Of a stretch of DNA of 64,000 bases, positions 32,453 to 41,936 are shown in pieces. A model generated the notes under the pieces. The model saw only the letters and a list, made by a program, of their open reading frames with translations. It had not been told where the DNA came from and did no database searches. A program made the position numbers and the translations under genes. The stretch lies in assembly GCF_018881715.1 (NCBI RefSeq), contig NZ_JACVPW010000002.1, positions 186,001-250,000 on the forward strand. The letters run 5' to 3'. The stretch is from Polynucleobacter parvulilacunae (GTDB taxonomy: Bacteria; Pseudomonadota; Gammaproteobacteria; Burkholderiales; Burkholderiaceae). Every line of letters begins with the position of its first letter. Positions within the stretch are counted from its first letter, which is position 1.

Positions 32453-33082
32453 CTAATTATTTAAAGGATGGCTCTCGAGATTGGATTCAAGGTACTTCTT
32501 GACTAGCACTTGCAATGAATCTGCATGCATTTTGTCCATTACCCTTGCCTTGTGGACCTTAATCGTGGCATCGGTTGTACCGAGCTTCACCGCGATATCC
32601 TTGTTTAAAAGGCCCTTAACAAGCCATCCACACACTTCGCGCTCTCTTGGGGTGAGACTTTCGTAATCTTTTTTGGCTTCCACATCTAACGAAACGCGCT
32701 TAAGCTGACGACTATCAAAATCAATAGCATCAGCTACCGCCTTTAATAACTCTTCGAGATTGAATGGCTTAAATAAGAAATCTAACGCCCCCTTCTTCAG
32801 ACCCTGAACGATTTGATGAGGATGGCTTTGTCCACTAACAAATACGATAGGCGTCTTACGGCCACACTTTTGGAGCTTTTCTTGTAAATCTAGCCCAGTC
32901 ATATCTGGCATTTGCATATCCAACAGAATTACTGCTGGCGATACTGGAACAGATTTCTCCAGGAAAACACTGGCAGATGCGTAGTCCTCAACCAGATAGC
33001 CCAATTCCCGCAGCATTCTCGAGAGAGAAATGCGCATGGATTCGTCATCATCAATTAGGTATATATGGCCGACTTTAGTCAT
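32453..33082 (-). CDS. FixJ/NarL-type response regulator
   Basis: A 209-residue regulator from ATG 33082 (the frame continues to 33130 without better support). The receiver domain has DDDES, phospho-acceptor Asp in VILLDMQMPD and Lys in FLFKPFNLEEL. The C-terminal LuxR-type helix-turn-helix is LTPREREVCGWLVKGLLNKD and so on, with the FixJ-like recognition helix (TTDATIKVHKARVMDKM). No histidine kinase gene is adjacent, so it is an orphan in this window. It diverges from ilvD. Confidence 0.87.
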   Translation of the reverse strand: MTKVGHIYLIDDDESMRISLSRMLRELGYLVEDYASASVFLEKSVPVSPAVILLDMQMPDMTGLDLQEKLQKCGRKTPIVFVSGQSHPHQIVQGLKKGALDFLFKPFNLEELLKAVADAIDFDSRQLKRVSLDVEAKKDYESLTPREREVCGWLVKGLLNKDIAVKLGTTDATIKVHKARVMDKMHADSLQVLVKKYLESNLESHPLNN

Positions 33083-33217
33083 TGAATTCAAAGGAAAAAG
33101 TATTAGATCTAGTAATGTACTGCAGTGCATTTCAGGAAGCTATTAGCCATTTGGCTAATAATTAGACCTAAATCAATGATTTCATTGATATTTCTCTATT
33201 GCGGTGCAACATTTTTC

Positions 33218-33244
33218 CTGGGTTGAGTTGTTAGCTCAACCCAG
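33218..33244 (+). promoter_or_regulatory. Long perfect hairpin in the ilvD leader
   Basis: CTGGGTTGAG (33218-33227), loop TTGTTAG, CTCAACCCAG (33235-33244): a perfect 10-bp stem 69 bases before the ilvD ATG. No U-tract follows on either strand, so it is not an ordinary terminator. Confidence 0.5.
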
Positions 33245-33313
33245 AGAGCCTTTGATTCCATCTCACGGCACAATAGAGCCTTTCGACACAAACCTTTTCT
33301 GGAGTAAATAAGC

Positions 33314-35005
33314 ATGAAACGCCTTAATGAACGCTCGCGCATGGTCACCGAAGGGGTCGCTCGCGCACCTAATCGTTCGATGTATTACGCAATGGGTTAC
33401 GAAGAAAAGGATTTTGTAAAGCCAATGGTTGGCGTTGCAAATGGTCACTCCACTATCACCCCTTGTAATAGTGGTTTACAAAAATTAGCTGACGCTGCTG
33501 TTGAAGCACTCGAAGCTGCCGGCGCAAAAGCTCAGGTATTCGGTACGCCAACCGTTTCCGATGGTATCGGCATGGGCACCGAGGGAATGAAGTATTCACT
33601 CGTCTCACGCGAAGTCATTGCCGACAGTATTGAAGTATGTGTCAATGGTCTTTGGCAAGATGGCGTAGTGGTAATTGGTGGCTGCGATAAAAATATGCCT
33701 GGTGGCATGATGGCTTTAGCCCGCACTAACGTTCCTGGTATTTATGTTTATGGCGGCACAATTAAGCCAGGACATTACAAGGGCAAAGAACTCAATATTG
33801 TTTCTGCATTTGAAGCGGTTGGTGAATTTACCTCCGGTCGATTAAGCGAAGAAGATTTAAAGGGCGTAGAACAGCACGCCTGCCCTGGTAGCGGCTCTTG
33901 TGGCGGTATGTACACAGCGAACACCATGAGCTCTTCGTTTGAGGCTTTAGGCATGAGCTTGCCCTACTCTTCAACAATGGCCAACGTGGATGCTGAAAAA
34001 GTAGCAAGTGCTGCTGAATCAGCAAGAGTACTTGTTGAAGCAGTTAAAAATAACCTACGTCCACGCGACATCATCACCAAGAAATCCATTGAAAACGCAG
34101 TCAGCGTGATCATGGCAGTTGGCGGATCTACCAATGCTGTGTTGCATTTCTTGGCCATTACTAGCGCCGCAGAAATCGATTGGACTATTGATGACTTCGA
34201 GCGCATTCGTAAACGCGTTCCAGTAATCGTGGATATGAAACCATCTGGTACTTACCTAGCGACAGACTTGCATCAAGCCGGCGGTATTCCACAAGTCATG
34301 AAGATTTTGCTCGATGGTGGATTGCTCCATGGTGATTGCATGACGATCACTGGCAAAACGATTGCTGAAGTATTGAAGGATGTTCCATCAGTGCCGCGCG
34401 CTGATCAAAAAGTCATTCGCTCTTTAGACAATCCCTTGTATAAGCAAGGTCACTTAGCAATCTTAAAAGGCAACATTTCCCCAGAAGGTTGTGTAGCGAA
34501 GATTACCGGCCTCAAGAATCCATCTATCACTGGCCCAGCGCGCGTGTTTGATTCTGAGGATGACGCAATGGCAGCCATCATGGCGCAGAAGATCAAAGAT
34601 GGTGACATCGTTGTGATTCGTTACGAAGGCCCTAAAGGCGGCCCTGGCATGCGCGAGATGCTTGCCCCAACCTCAGCCCTTGTTGGCCAAGGTTTAGGCG
34701 AGTCTGTTGGCCTCATTACCGATGGTCGCTTCTCTGGTGGCACCTGGGGCATGGTGGTTGGTCACGTAGCTCCCGAGGCTTATGTTGGCGGCACAATCGC
34801 CCTCATTCATGAAGGTGACTCAGTCACAATCGATGCCCATCAGCTCCTCATTCAATTGAACGTAGATGAAGCAGAAATTGCCAAGCGTCGGGCAGCCTGG
34901 GTACAACCTAAGCCACGTTACACCCGCGGCCTGCTCGCCAAATATGCAAGTCTTGCAAGTAGCGCCAGCAAAGGTGCGGTAACTGATCGAGATTTAAATA
35001 TTTAA
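33314..35005 (+). CDS. ilvD: Dihydroxy-acid dehydratase
   Basis: Fe-S enzyme of valine, isoleucine and pantothenate synthesis. It has 563 residues. Cluster ligands are in [10 protein letters not shown] and [18 protein letters not shown], and the C-terminal signature is [17 protein letters not shown] precedes the ATG by 9 nt. It stands alone, with a structured leader upstream and a bidirectional terminator downstream. Confidence 0.97.
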   Translation: MKRLNERSRMVTEGVARAPNRSMYYAMGYEEKDFVKPMVGVANGHSTITPCNSGLQKLADAAVEALEAAGAKAQVFGTPTVSDGIGMGTEGMKYSLVSREVIADSIEVCVNGLWQDGVVVIGGCDKNMPGGMMALARTNVPGIYVYGGTIKPGHYKGKELNIVSAFEAVGEFTSGRLSEEDLKGVEQHACPGSGSCGGMYTANTMSSSFEALGMSLPYSSTMANVDAEKVASAAESARVLVEAVKNNLRPRDIITKKSIENAVSVIMAVGGSTNAVLHFLAITSAAEIDWTIDDFERIRKRVPVIVDMKPSGTYLATDLHQAGGIPQVMKILLDGGLLHGDCMTITGKTIAEVLKDVPSVPRADQKVIRSLDNPLYKQGHLAILKGNISPEGCVAKITGLKNPSITGPARVFDSEDDAMAAIMAQKIKDGDIVVIRYEGPKGGPGMREMLAPTSALVGQGLGESVGLITDGRFSGGTWGMVVGHVAPEAYVGGTIALIHEGDSVTIDAHQLLIQLNVDEAEIAKRRAAWVQPKPRYTRGLLAKYASLASSASKGAVTDRDLNI

Positions 35006-35025
35006 TTAGTTTTGGTTGTTAAAAA

Positions 35026-35055
35026 AAGCCCCTAAGTAAAACTAGGGGCTTTTTT
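35026..35055. terminator. Bidirectional terminator between ilvD and the copper operon
   Basis: AAGCCCCTA, 8-nt loop, TAGGGGCTT, flanked by A7 and T7. It serves both converging units. Confidence 0.88.
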
Positions 35056-35080
35056 ATTACCTCAGTATTAATGCTGAATC

Positions 35081-35560
35081 TTAATGCTTCATTGCACCTG
35101 GGTTACCCATTGCGTTTACAGGCATCTTCACTTCTACTTCACCAGCTTTAGCAAACTTCAGTTTTACAGGGACGGATTCACCCGCAGTCAGTGGAGCCTT
35201 AATATTCATAAACATTAAATGCAAGCCACCTGGCTTTAATTCCACGGCGCCGCCAGCAGGCACAGCAATATCTTTTACCTGACGCATTTTCATCACATTG
35301 CCGTCCATTGCCATCTCGTGGAGCTGTACTTCACCAGCAACTGGTGAACTTGCAGAGATCAATTGATCAGCCGCACCTTTATTTTCAATCTTCATAAAGC
35401 CGCCAGCCACTTGCTGACCAGGCACTGTAGCGCGGGTATAAGCATCTTCAATTTTGATTGCGTTTGTAGTGACTGTTTTGGAAACGTTTTGCGCCCATGA
35501 CACTCCTGATAGAGCCATTGCTGCAACAGCAAGGGTTGTTACAAGTTGTTTTGTATTCAT
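35081..35560 (-). CDS. Periplasmic copper chaperone PCu(A)C
   Basis: A 159-residue exported protein (signal MNTKQLVTTLAVAAMALSGV, then SWA-QNV) of the PCuAC (DUF461) family, which delivers Cu(I) to cytochrome oxidase. The conserved copper ligands are visible: His and Met in LHEMAMDGNVMKM and His/Met in GGLHLMFMNIKAPL. It is the last gene of the five-gene cluster running from 39980 down, 39 bases after the thioredoxin-like gene. Confidence 0.92.
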   Translation of the reverse strand: MNTKQLVTTLAVAAMALSGVSWAQNVSKTVTTNAIKIEDAYTRATVPGQQVAGGFMKIENKGAADQLISASSPVAGEVQLHEMAMDGNVMKMRQVKDIAVPAGGAVELKPGGLHLMFMNIKAPLTAGESVPVKLKFAKAGEVEVKMPVNAMGNPGAMKH

Positions 35561-35599
35561 ATCTATATTCTCCAGGTAATTTATAAGAAATTCATTTGA

Positions 35600-36076
35600 C
35601 TACGGCTTCACTATCAAAGCATATTGCAATTGCTGAAAGTCTACTAAGCCTGTTTTTCTGGTAGCTTTGCCATTTTTATCGATCAGTATGGTTGTCGGTG
35701 TTTCGCCATGCCATTGAGGATCAATTTCATAGCGCAGGCGCTCATCAAAGGGCGCTGCAACATAATAATTATTGGCCTTATCCAGATTTGCTTTGCTCAA
35801 CATTTTTTTCATCGACTCGATTGAGACATCATCAACCTGAATGAAAACCACCTTCGCAGTTGGATTGTTTTTGATAAAAAGACCCCACTGCGGCATCTCT
35901 TTGACACAGGATGGGCAGGTCACGCCCCAAAAGTTGATTGCTATCGGTCCGCCGTTGGATGCTTTGATGATCGATTTCCAATCTCCAGCATGATACGGCT
36001 TCAGAGAAACTGGATCGGCGAAGGTAAACCCAGTCATTGATAGAGTGAGAATAAAAATGAGCCAATATCTTTTCAT
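35600..36076 (-). CDS. TlpA-like periplasmic thioredoxin
   Basis: A 158-residue exported thioredoxin-fold protein (signal MKRYWLIFILTLSMTGFTFA). The redox motif CPSC (Cys54, Cys57) is in FWGVTCPSCVKEMPQW, with the cis-Pro region GETPTTILIDKNG. In copper-delivery clusters, TlpA/Sco-type proteins reduce the copper-site cysteines of the oxidase or chaperone. Its start overlaps the stop of the BNR protein gene by 4 bases (36073-36076). Confidence 0.88.
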   Translation of the reverse strand: MKRYWLIFILTLSMTGFTFADPVSLKPYHAGDWKSIIKASNGGPIAINFWGVTCPSCVKEMPQWGLFIKNNPTAKVVFIQVDDVSIESMKKMLSKANLDKANNYYVAAPFDERLRYEIDPQWHGETPTTILIDKNGKATRKTGLVDFQQLQYALIVKP

Positions 36077-37332
36077 TGCTTTTGTCCAATATTGATTAAT
36101 TGGTATCCATCATTGCGTGTCAGCCAAGACAAAAATACATGATTACCTTGAGCCAACAACAATGGATGATCACTGTACCCCGCTGTGCTGGATAGTATTT
36201 TAGGGATTGCCCAAGTTTTTCCATCATCCGTAGACTCTTTAAGATAAACGAAAGATTGAGTGCCATCAAATTCTTTCCATACCAACCAAACTTGCTGGCC
36301 CAATGCCAATAGATATGGCCTGGAAACATTGGCACTTTCAGAGCCTACGCGGCTAGGCTTGGTATAGCTTAGCCCTTCGTTGCTAGAGTTTGCATAAAAT
36401 ACTCCAGAGCGCTTTCCGCCCTGGGTATACCAAGCAACATGGAATGTTCCGTCGCTTGATACTGCTATGGATGGCCCATGATGTGGGCAGGCATCAGTTT
36501 TCCAGTTGTCATCAGCCACCTTACGGATTGACCCAGCACCTGAAGCTGAAATCACTTGGCTAGCTTGATCCCGAATGCCCCCGGGAAATATAGCGCGATA
36601 CGCTACTACCGGATTGCCATTTGGATCAAGGCTGGCAGCAATGCGACAACACTCGCAACTACTCTCATTAGCAAAGCGTTCTGCCTGAAATGTTTTGCCG
36701 CCGTCCTGTGAAAATGAATAGGCTATTGAGCCACCAAGACGATTTTGCCCACTCTGCTTGGCTGCAGAAACTAAACGCTTATCGATCCAAGAGATAAAAA
36801 TATCGCCACTTGGCTTGATCAGAACGGATGGAAAGCGCTGGCTCGAACCGTCATTGACCAATGATGCTGGCGCCGTAAATGTATTGCCCCCATTTTCAGA
36901 TCGGGCAGTATTGATTTGCGCATTCCAGTTTGAGTCTTTAAAAAAGCTATAAGCTAAAAATACATTTCCTTGTCTATCAGCAACGATTTGTGGGCGTGCA
37001 TCAGCACCAGCATCCAATGACTTGCCATGCTCAGCAATTTTTACCGGCGGTGAGAATGACTTTCCGAGGTCAGCAGACTGGGCAACAGACACCACTCCGT
37101 TGGCGGTCCATGAAAGCAGCAACTTTCCATCAGAAGTAAAAAATGGAGTGGCGGCATTCGCGCACTCCAAGCCAGCGCCCTGGCAAACACTGCTCACTTT
37201 TGCTGGATTTGCACCGGCCATATGCGATGAATGATCCATTTGCATTTGAGCTTGTGCAGCAAAGCTCAGAACTCCCGAAAGCAGCGCTCCGAGCAATAAG
37301 AATCGATTAAAAGAGTATGGGATCGGATTCAT
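36073..37332 (-). CDS. Exported BNR-repeat (sialidase-like propeller) protein
   Basis: A 419-residue exported protein. After the signal (~1-28) comes the Met/His-rich stretch QMQMDHSSHMAG, then a beta-propeller with several BNR Asp-box repeats (SxDxGKTF/W types at ~65, 150, 210, 330, 380). A cluster of cysteines (SSCECCRIAAS, near 225) sits in a loop. True sialidase arginines are not evident. In this setting, between a TonB receptor (2 bases upstream) and a copper chaperone set, copper binding is more likely than glycan cleavage, but this is inference. Confidence 0.78.
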   Translation of the reverse strand: MNPIPYSFNRFLLLGALLSGVLSFAAQAQMQMDHSSHMAGANPAKVSSVCQGAGLECANAATPFFTSDGKLLLSWTANGVVSVAQSADLGKSFSPPVKIAEHGKSLDAGADARPQIVADRQGNVFLAYSFFKDSNWNAQINTARSENGGNTFTAPASLVNDGSSQRFPSVLIKPSGDIFISWIDKRLVSAAKQSGQNRLGGSIAYSFSQDGGKTFQAERFANESSCECCRIAASLDPNGNPVVAYRAIFPGGIRDQASQVISASGAGSIRKVADDNWKTDACPHHGPSIAVSSDGTFHVAWYTQGGKRSGVFYANSSNEGLSYTKPSRVGSESANVSRPYLLALGQQVWLVWKEFDGTQSFVYLKESTDDGKTWAIPKILSSTAGYSDHPLLLAQGNHVFLSWLTRNDGYQLINIGQKQ

Positions 37333-37334
37333 AA

Positions 37335-39527
37335 TTAGAAGATGATACGTGCACCGACAGTAATGCTATGTGGTTGCCCGGCGATATAACTTCCTTGACT
37401 AGTTCCCGTACCGTAAGTGATGTAGCTTCGATTGAACATATTGATCACGCTGGCAAATACTGAGGCTTCTGGCGTTAATTGATGGTTCACCTTTAAACCA
37501 ACAACTGCATAGGAAGGAACTGGTAAGGTATGCGCGCCATCCAACCAAGAGTTACCAATATAACGAACATTGGCTGTCAGACTGGTCTTTGGAAGCGGCA
37601 TATAGGTCACTCCTGCATAACCCATGTTTTGTGGCACACCGCCAACCTGAGATCCAATTGGATTTAAGGATGCACTAACCCCCGAGCCAATCCAAGTAAG
37701 AATGGTATTCGTATGGGTATATGTACCATCAACAGCCCACTGAGCATTGAGATCATGATGTGCCTGTACCTCAAGTCCACGACTTTGAAGATTCTGATTA
37801 TTGCCATACAAACTAAATGTTTGGCCATTAGCTCCGGTACAAACTGAGATTGGACAACCTGCAGCAGCAGCTTGTGCCTGAGAAACATTGGGTGCATAAA
37901 CTGCGTTTTTTACATTCGCATTAAAGCCCGTGATCTGCACAAAACCCGCATTCCAACGATAGTCAGTCCCTAATTCATAGCCAGTCATATTCTCGGGACT
38001 CAGCAATGGATTGGCCAGGCTAACGATCGTTGAATTTCCATAAGTACGAAGCGTGTTGTTCAAGCCAGGCGCATGGAAACCCTGATAGGCCGCACCCCTA
38101 AAGTCCCACTCCTTAGTAGCCTGTAATAACAAGCCGAGATTAGGGCTGAACTTATATGCAGTTTGATTAGGGACATTGGTGTAATTTTGAACACCATTTG
38201 CACCTGCGATCCAATAGGTTGGGGTCTGGCTTTGCCATTGATCCTCTCGAAGCGAGAGAGTGGCTTGCAATGGGATGGCATCTGTTTTAGCCTTCATTTG
38301 CGCCATCACACCATAAAACTGCTGCTGACCTTTTGCGTAATCAGAGGAGGTAACTACTCCATTTGCATATCCAGCAGCAGAGCTAAAGGAATTCGTTAAA
38401 TTCTGTGCAGCTACCTGTCTTCCATCAACACTTACTACTACCTGATTAATGGTTTGATCCTTTAAGTCATGGGTATATTGCGCAGATGCCCCCAGCGTTG
38501 AATAAGGATCGTTATAGTTGGCACTAATATAAGCTGGTGTTGCACCGCTATTGCTGACATTTTGCTGCCAGAGAGTGGTGTTTTCGTAAAAAGCATTTAC
38601 CTGAACCTTTTGCGCTGCGCTCAAACGCGTAGTTGCTCCTCCAGAAAAAGTAGTTTCTTGAGTTGTCTTGGTGGCAAAGTTATATCCACCAGTTGGTAGA
38701 TTTTGCATATTGTGGGAACCAAGATTAAAAAACGCATCCGTATCAGAACTTAATTTCAAGGCTCCTTGAAGTCGGTAATTTGCACTATTAGCGCTTTCAG
38801 GGCCCATCCCAGGCAATAAAGGCGCAGACTGCCCTGCTTTATTTTTTACCGGGTAGACTGTTGCCGGGGAAATAGTAGGCTGATTAATATAACCATCCGT
38901 ATTAAAGTAGTCCGCAGATACTCGCAGCTTTAATACGTCATTTACTGCCACTTCTTTTGAAGCAGCTACATTGCTTGTGTTGTATGAACCATAACTGGCA
39001 GATACTTCGCCTTTGTTATCGTTAATGGGTTTGGTGGTGATGTTGATTAAACCACCCATGCCATAGTTGCCATAAAGATTGGAGACGCCACCGCGAACCA
39101 GTTCTACATCCTGCACCGCTGAGAGCGGGACCAGATTCCATTGAATGGTTCCATACATAGCGTCATTTGCAGGCAGTCCATCAATCAATGCCAGAGTCCG
39201 CGCAGCACCAAGACCGCGGACATTCAAACTCTGACCGGTGGGGTCCTTTTCATAATACGGTTGATCATTTAAAAATACACTTGCTTGATTCTTTAAGACC
39301 TGGTCAACCGTCATTTCCGGGGCATTTTGAATATCTTCATTCGTCAAAATAGAAGTGTTTTGAGTCATGTCCTTTAGCTCGGTACCAGAGCGAGTGGCGC
39401 TAACAACCACATCACCTATTTTTTGACCGTAGTCGGGTGGCTGCGCAATTTGTGCTTGCGCGTTGATTAGTACTGACCCAAATAGCACGCCCACGCATGC
39501 GCTGATTTTCTTTTGCTGAAATAACAT
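37335..39527 (-). CDS. TonB-dependent outer-membrane receptor, probably for copper
   Basis: A 730-residue receptor. The signal peptide is followed by the TonB box region (GDVVVSATRSGTE), the plug domain (~45-165, with RGLGAARTLALIDGLPAND and VELVRGGVSNLYG) and a 22-stranded barrel ending in SITVGARIIF with terminal Phe. The substrate cannot be read from the sequence; copper is inferred from the DUF2946, TlpA-like and PCuAC neighbours. Confidence 0.87.
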   Translation of the reverse strand: MLFQQKKISACVGVLFGSVLINAQAQIAQPPDYGQKIGDVVVSATRSGTELKDMTQNTSILTNEDIQNAPEMTVDQVLKNQASVFLNDQPYYEKDPTGQSLNVRGLGAARTLALIDGLPANDAMYGTIQWNLVPLSAVQDVELVRGGVSNLYGNYGMGGLINITTKPINDNKGEVSASYGSYNTSNVAASKEVAVNDVLKLRVSADYFNTDGYINQPTISPATVYPVKNKAGQSAPLLPGMGPESANSANYRLQGALKLSSDTDAFFNLGSHNMQNLPTGGYNFATKTTQETTFSGGATTRLSAAQKVQVNAFYENTTLWQQNVSNSGATPAYISANYNDPYSTLGASAQYTHDLKDQTINQVVVSVDGRQVAAQNLTNSFSSAAGYANGVVTSSDYAKGQQQFYGVMAQMKAKTDAIPLQATLSLREDQWQSQTPTYWIAGANGVQNYTNVPNQTAYKFSPNLGLLLQATKEWDFRGAAYQGFHAPGLNNTLRTYGNSTIVSLANPLLSPENMTGYELGTDYRWNAGFVQITGFNANVKNAVYAPNVSQAQAAAAGCPISVCTGANGQTFSLYGNNQNLQSRGLEVQAHHDLNAQWAVDGTYTHTNTILTWIGSGVSASLNPIGSQVGGVPQNMGYAGVTYMPLPKTSLTANVRYIGNSWLDGAHTLPVPSYAVVGLKVNHQLTPEASVFASVINMFNRSYITYGTGTSQGSYIAGQPHSITVGARIIF

Positions 39528-39608
39528 TTACTACTCCACTGATTAATACGACAACGAATTGATTGATTCGTTGCCAATTACATAGCTAGGCTATGCCCTA
39601 ATATTTGA

Positions 39609-39980
39609 TTAGGCTTGTACTGGTGGAGCTGCTGAAGGTGGAGTTACCCAAACGGCGAGTGGTTTGGGTGATTGGTAGAAAAGCTGAGGCAGTAGAGCTA
39701 AAGTCTGCGGAGCCTCATATCTGAGGTTAGTGTTGAATACTGGAGTGATAGCACTCTGCGCTACACAATATGGGCAAGGCTTCATTTGATTGGCAACGTC
39801 TTGCCCATCATCTTGAACATCGATTTGCATCTTGCTGCCATCGACAGAACAAATCTCCATTGCAAAACCTTCACCATGCTTGGCCACTGAAACCGCTTGA
39901 GATGCAGCTGGTGCAAGAGCACTCATCGCGATTGCAAAAGCGGCAATCCAGTGAATGAAGCGGTTTTTGGAGCAATTCAT
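39609..39980 (-). CDS. DUF2946 family protein
   Basis: A 123-residue exported or single-membrane protein with a hydrophobic N-terminus (~10-30). It contains a Cys in MEICSVDG and the CPYC motif in MKPCPYCVAQ, characteristic of DUF2946 proteins, which often accompany copper TonB receptors. It is the first gene of the copper cluster and lies 81 bases before the receptor start. Two small hairpins (CATAGC/GCTATG, CCTAAT/ATTAGG) fall in the gap. Its role is unknown. Confidence 0.82.
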   Translation of the reverse strand: MNCSKNRFIHWIAAFAIAMSALAPAASQAVSVAKHGEGFAMEICSVDGSKMQIDVQDDGQDVANQMKPCPYCVAQSAITPVFNTNLRYEAPQTLALLPQLFYQSPKPLAVWVTPPSAAPPVQA

Positions 39981-40050
39981 AATGGAGGGATTTTATCTGA
40001 TTTCCATCTCTGACTGATGCCATTGAGCCTTACTTTATTTTGGGCAAACA

Positions 40051-40078
40051 AAAAGGGGTCCGAAGACCCCTTTTCTTA
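40051..40078. terminator. Terminator of the OxlT-like carrier gene
   Basis: AAAAGGGGTC-CGAA-GACCCCTTTT (40051-40074). The minus-strand read serves the carrier gene ending at 40094. Confidence 0.85.
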
Positions 40079-40093
40079 GGCTTTTGACCTGAA

Positions 40094-41356
40094 TTACATA
40101 GAAGCAGAACGCTCGATCAGTTTGCGACGCATTGGGCGCAATACAAACCAAGCCAAGATTGCAGCTGTACCGTTCAAGATACTAGCAACCCAGAACACTG
40201 CTTCCCAGCCACCTGTAGCAGCCATTAATACGCTAGATAAAGGTACCAACAATGAAGCTGTGCCCTTGGCCGTGTAAAGAAGGCCCGCATTACCAGCGGC
40301 GAAGGTTGAGCCGAATGTATCAGCGTTAGTGGATGGGAACAAGCTATAGATCTCACCCCATGCAAAGAACACCAAACCAGTCAACAGCACGAACATGACC
40401 GGGTCATGACCGAGGTAGTACAAACCAAGAATACCTACGCACTCAAAAGAGAAGCATAGGGTCATCGTTTGTTCGCGACCAATCTTGTCTGATACCCAGC
40501 CAAAGAATGGACGGGTCAAGCCGTTTAAAACACGATCAATGGTTAATGCAAACGTCAGGGCTGGCAATGCTAGGCCTAATAGGCTCACTGTGACACCGGC
40601 AACTTGGAAGTCTTTAGCGATTGGAGCTAATTGGGCAGTAGCCATCAAGCCACCAGCAGCAACCATCACGAACATGATGTACATAATCCAGAATACTGGT
40701 TGCTTAACCATTTCCATTGGGCGGAAATCTTTACGAGTCTGAGCAACGGCAGCCTTAACTGCAGTAATAGCACCCTTAATTGGCTTGGAAAGAAATAGGC
40801 TTAACAAGACAACGATTGCACCTTGACCAATGCCAAAGAACCAGAAAGTTTCTTGATAGCCTTGTTCAGCAATCATTTTTGCAATTGGAATTACGGTTAA
40901 TGCAGAGCCCGCACCAAAGCCCGCAGCTGTAATACCTGCAGCCAAACCACGACGATCTGGGAACCATTTGAGCGCATTACCTACGCAGGTACCGTAAACA
41001 GCGCCAGCACCAACACCGCTAACTGCAGCAGCCGTATAAAGCATGGTTAGTGTGTCTGCATGAGAATTCATGATCCATCCAAGACCACACAAAATACCAC
41101 CCCCAAATACCACTGGACGAGGACCGAACTTATCTACCAAGTATCCCTCAATTGGAACTAACCAAGTCTCAGTCAATACAAAAATGGTGAATGCAACTTG
41201 AATCGCTGCGCGACCCCAACCAAACTTTGCGTCGATTGGGTTTACAAATAAAGTCCAACCGTATTGCAAATTTGCAATCATCGACATACAAACAACGCCG
41301 ATTAGTAGCTGAAACCAACGACCTCCTAAAGGTCCTGCAGTTTTCTCGCCGCTCAT
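40094..41356 (-). CDS. MFS carrier of the oxalate/formate antiporter (OxlT-like) family
   Basis: A 420-residue transporter with 12 membrane segments. The opening GRWFQLLIGVVCMSMIANLQ followed by YGWTLFVNPI is typical of OxlT-like carriers. The loop motif DKFGPRPVV and the second-half SDKIGREQTM are MFS signatures. No oxalate or formate metabolic gene is near, so the substrate, an organic anion, is not set. AGGAG precedes the start closely (rc of 41364-41370 region). Confidence 0.85.
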   Translation of the reverse strand: MSGEKTAGPLGGRWFQLLIGVVCMSMIANLQYGWTLFVNPIDAKFGWGRAAIQVAFTIFVLTETWLVPIEGYLVDKFGPRPVVFGGGILCGLGWIMNSHADTLTMLYTAAAVSGVGAGAVYGTCVGNALKWFPDRRGLAAGITAAGFGAGSALTVIPIAKMIAEQGYQETFWFFGIGQGAIVVLLSLFLSKPIKGAITAVKAAVAQTRKDFRPMEMVKQPVFWIMYIMFVMVAAGGLMATAQLAPIAKDFQVAGVTVSLLGLALPALTFALTIDRVLNGLTRPFFGWVSDKIGREQTMTLCFSFECVGILGLYYLGHDPVMFVLLTGLVFFAWGEIYSLFPSTNADTFGSTFAAGNAGLLYTAKGTASLLVPLSSVLMAATGGWEAVFWVASILNGTAAILAWFVLRPMRRKLIERSASM

Positions 41357-41580
41357 CCTGAATCTCCTATTTTTACTTTTTTATAAATACTCATTACACC
41401 CAGAAATTTGGGTTAAGTGATTTTTAAGCATTTAAACCTGGGAAGTCTTGACACTAATCAAGATTTCTTCAAAACCTCACTAGTGATTACCCTTGCCATA
41501 ACACCATGAAATATAAGCTTTCTCAAGGAATAGCTAAGCCAGTATTGCACCAAAATCTAACGGCATCAGAAAACAAAAAA

Positions 41581-41600
41581 GCCACCCGAAGGTGGCTTTT
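41581..41600 (-). terminator. Terminator of the 35-residue gene
   Basis: Minus-strand GCCACC-TTCG-GGTGGC (41596-41581) followed by TTTTTTGTTTT, 26 bases after the stop. Confidence 0.85.
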
Positions 41601-41621
41601 GAGTTGCTGTAATTTTTTAAA

Positions 41622-41729
41622 TTACATGCCGCGATACGCGCCGTCAAAATCATAATGACGAGCAGCCTGGTCTTGGCTTGGTTTGCTTTCAGAAAAAAGC
41701 TGGTTGATCATATTCAATAAAACAGTCAT
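41622..41729 (-). CDS. Small 35-residue protein with its own transcription unit
   Basis: From ATG 41729 to TAA 41622 it encodes MTVLLNMINQLFSESKPSQD then QAARHYDFDGAYRGM. AAGGAG stands 6 nt before the ATG. A near-consensus promoter (TTGCGC, 17 nt, TATAAT) precedes it and a strong terminator follows. The N-terminus is a short amphipathic helix and the C-terminus is polar and Tyr-rich. I do not recognise the family. The complete transcription unit makes a real gene very likely. Confidence 0.72.
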   Translation of the reverse strand: MTVLLNMINQLFSESKPSQDQAARHYDFDGAYRGM

Positions 41730-41757
41730 TTGAATCTCCTTAAGGGTTAGTACCTAG

Positions 41758-41786
41758 ATTATAACCCTAATATTATTGCGGCGCAA
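41758..41786 (-). promoter_or_regulatory. Sigma70 promoter of the 35-residue gene
   Basis: Minus-strand TTGCGC (41786-41781), 17-nt spacer, TATAAT (41763-41758). The predicted leader is about 22 nt. Confidence 0.65.
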
Positions 41787-41936
41787 CGAGGAGACATGGG
41801 GAGCGAAATAGCTATAAACCATTGTTTTTAATAGTAATTTACTCATTTTGGGCATAAATCGGGGGTTTACTCTATCTGAGCAAAGGGGAATGCCCTGGTA
41901 CCGGCTGCCAAACTAAAGTTGGCATGGCAAACTTGT

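Noticed and set aside
41908-41926. TGCCAA/TTGGCA hairpin after the DUF1854 gene
   Set aside because: Stem is short and no U-tract follows on the minus strand, so I do not list it as a terminator.
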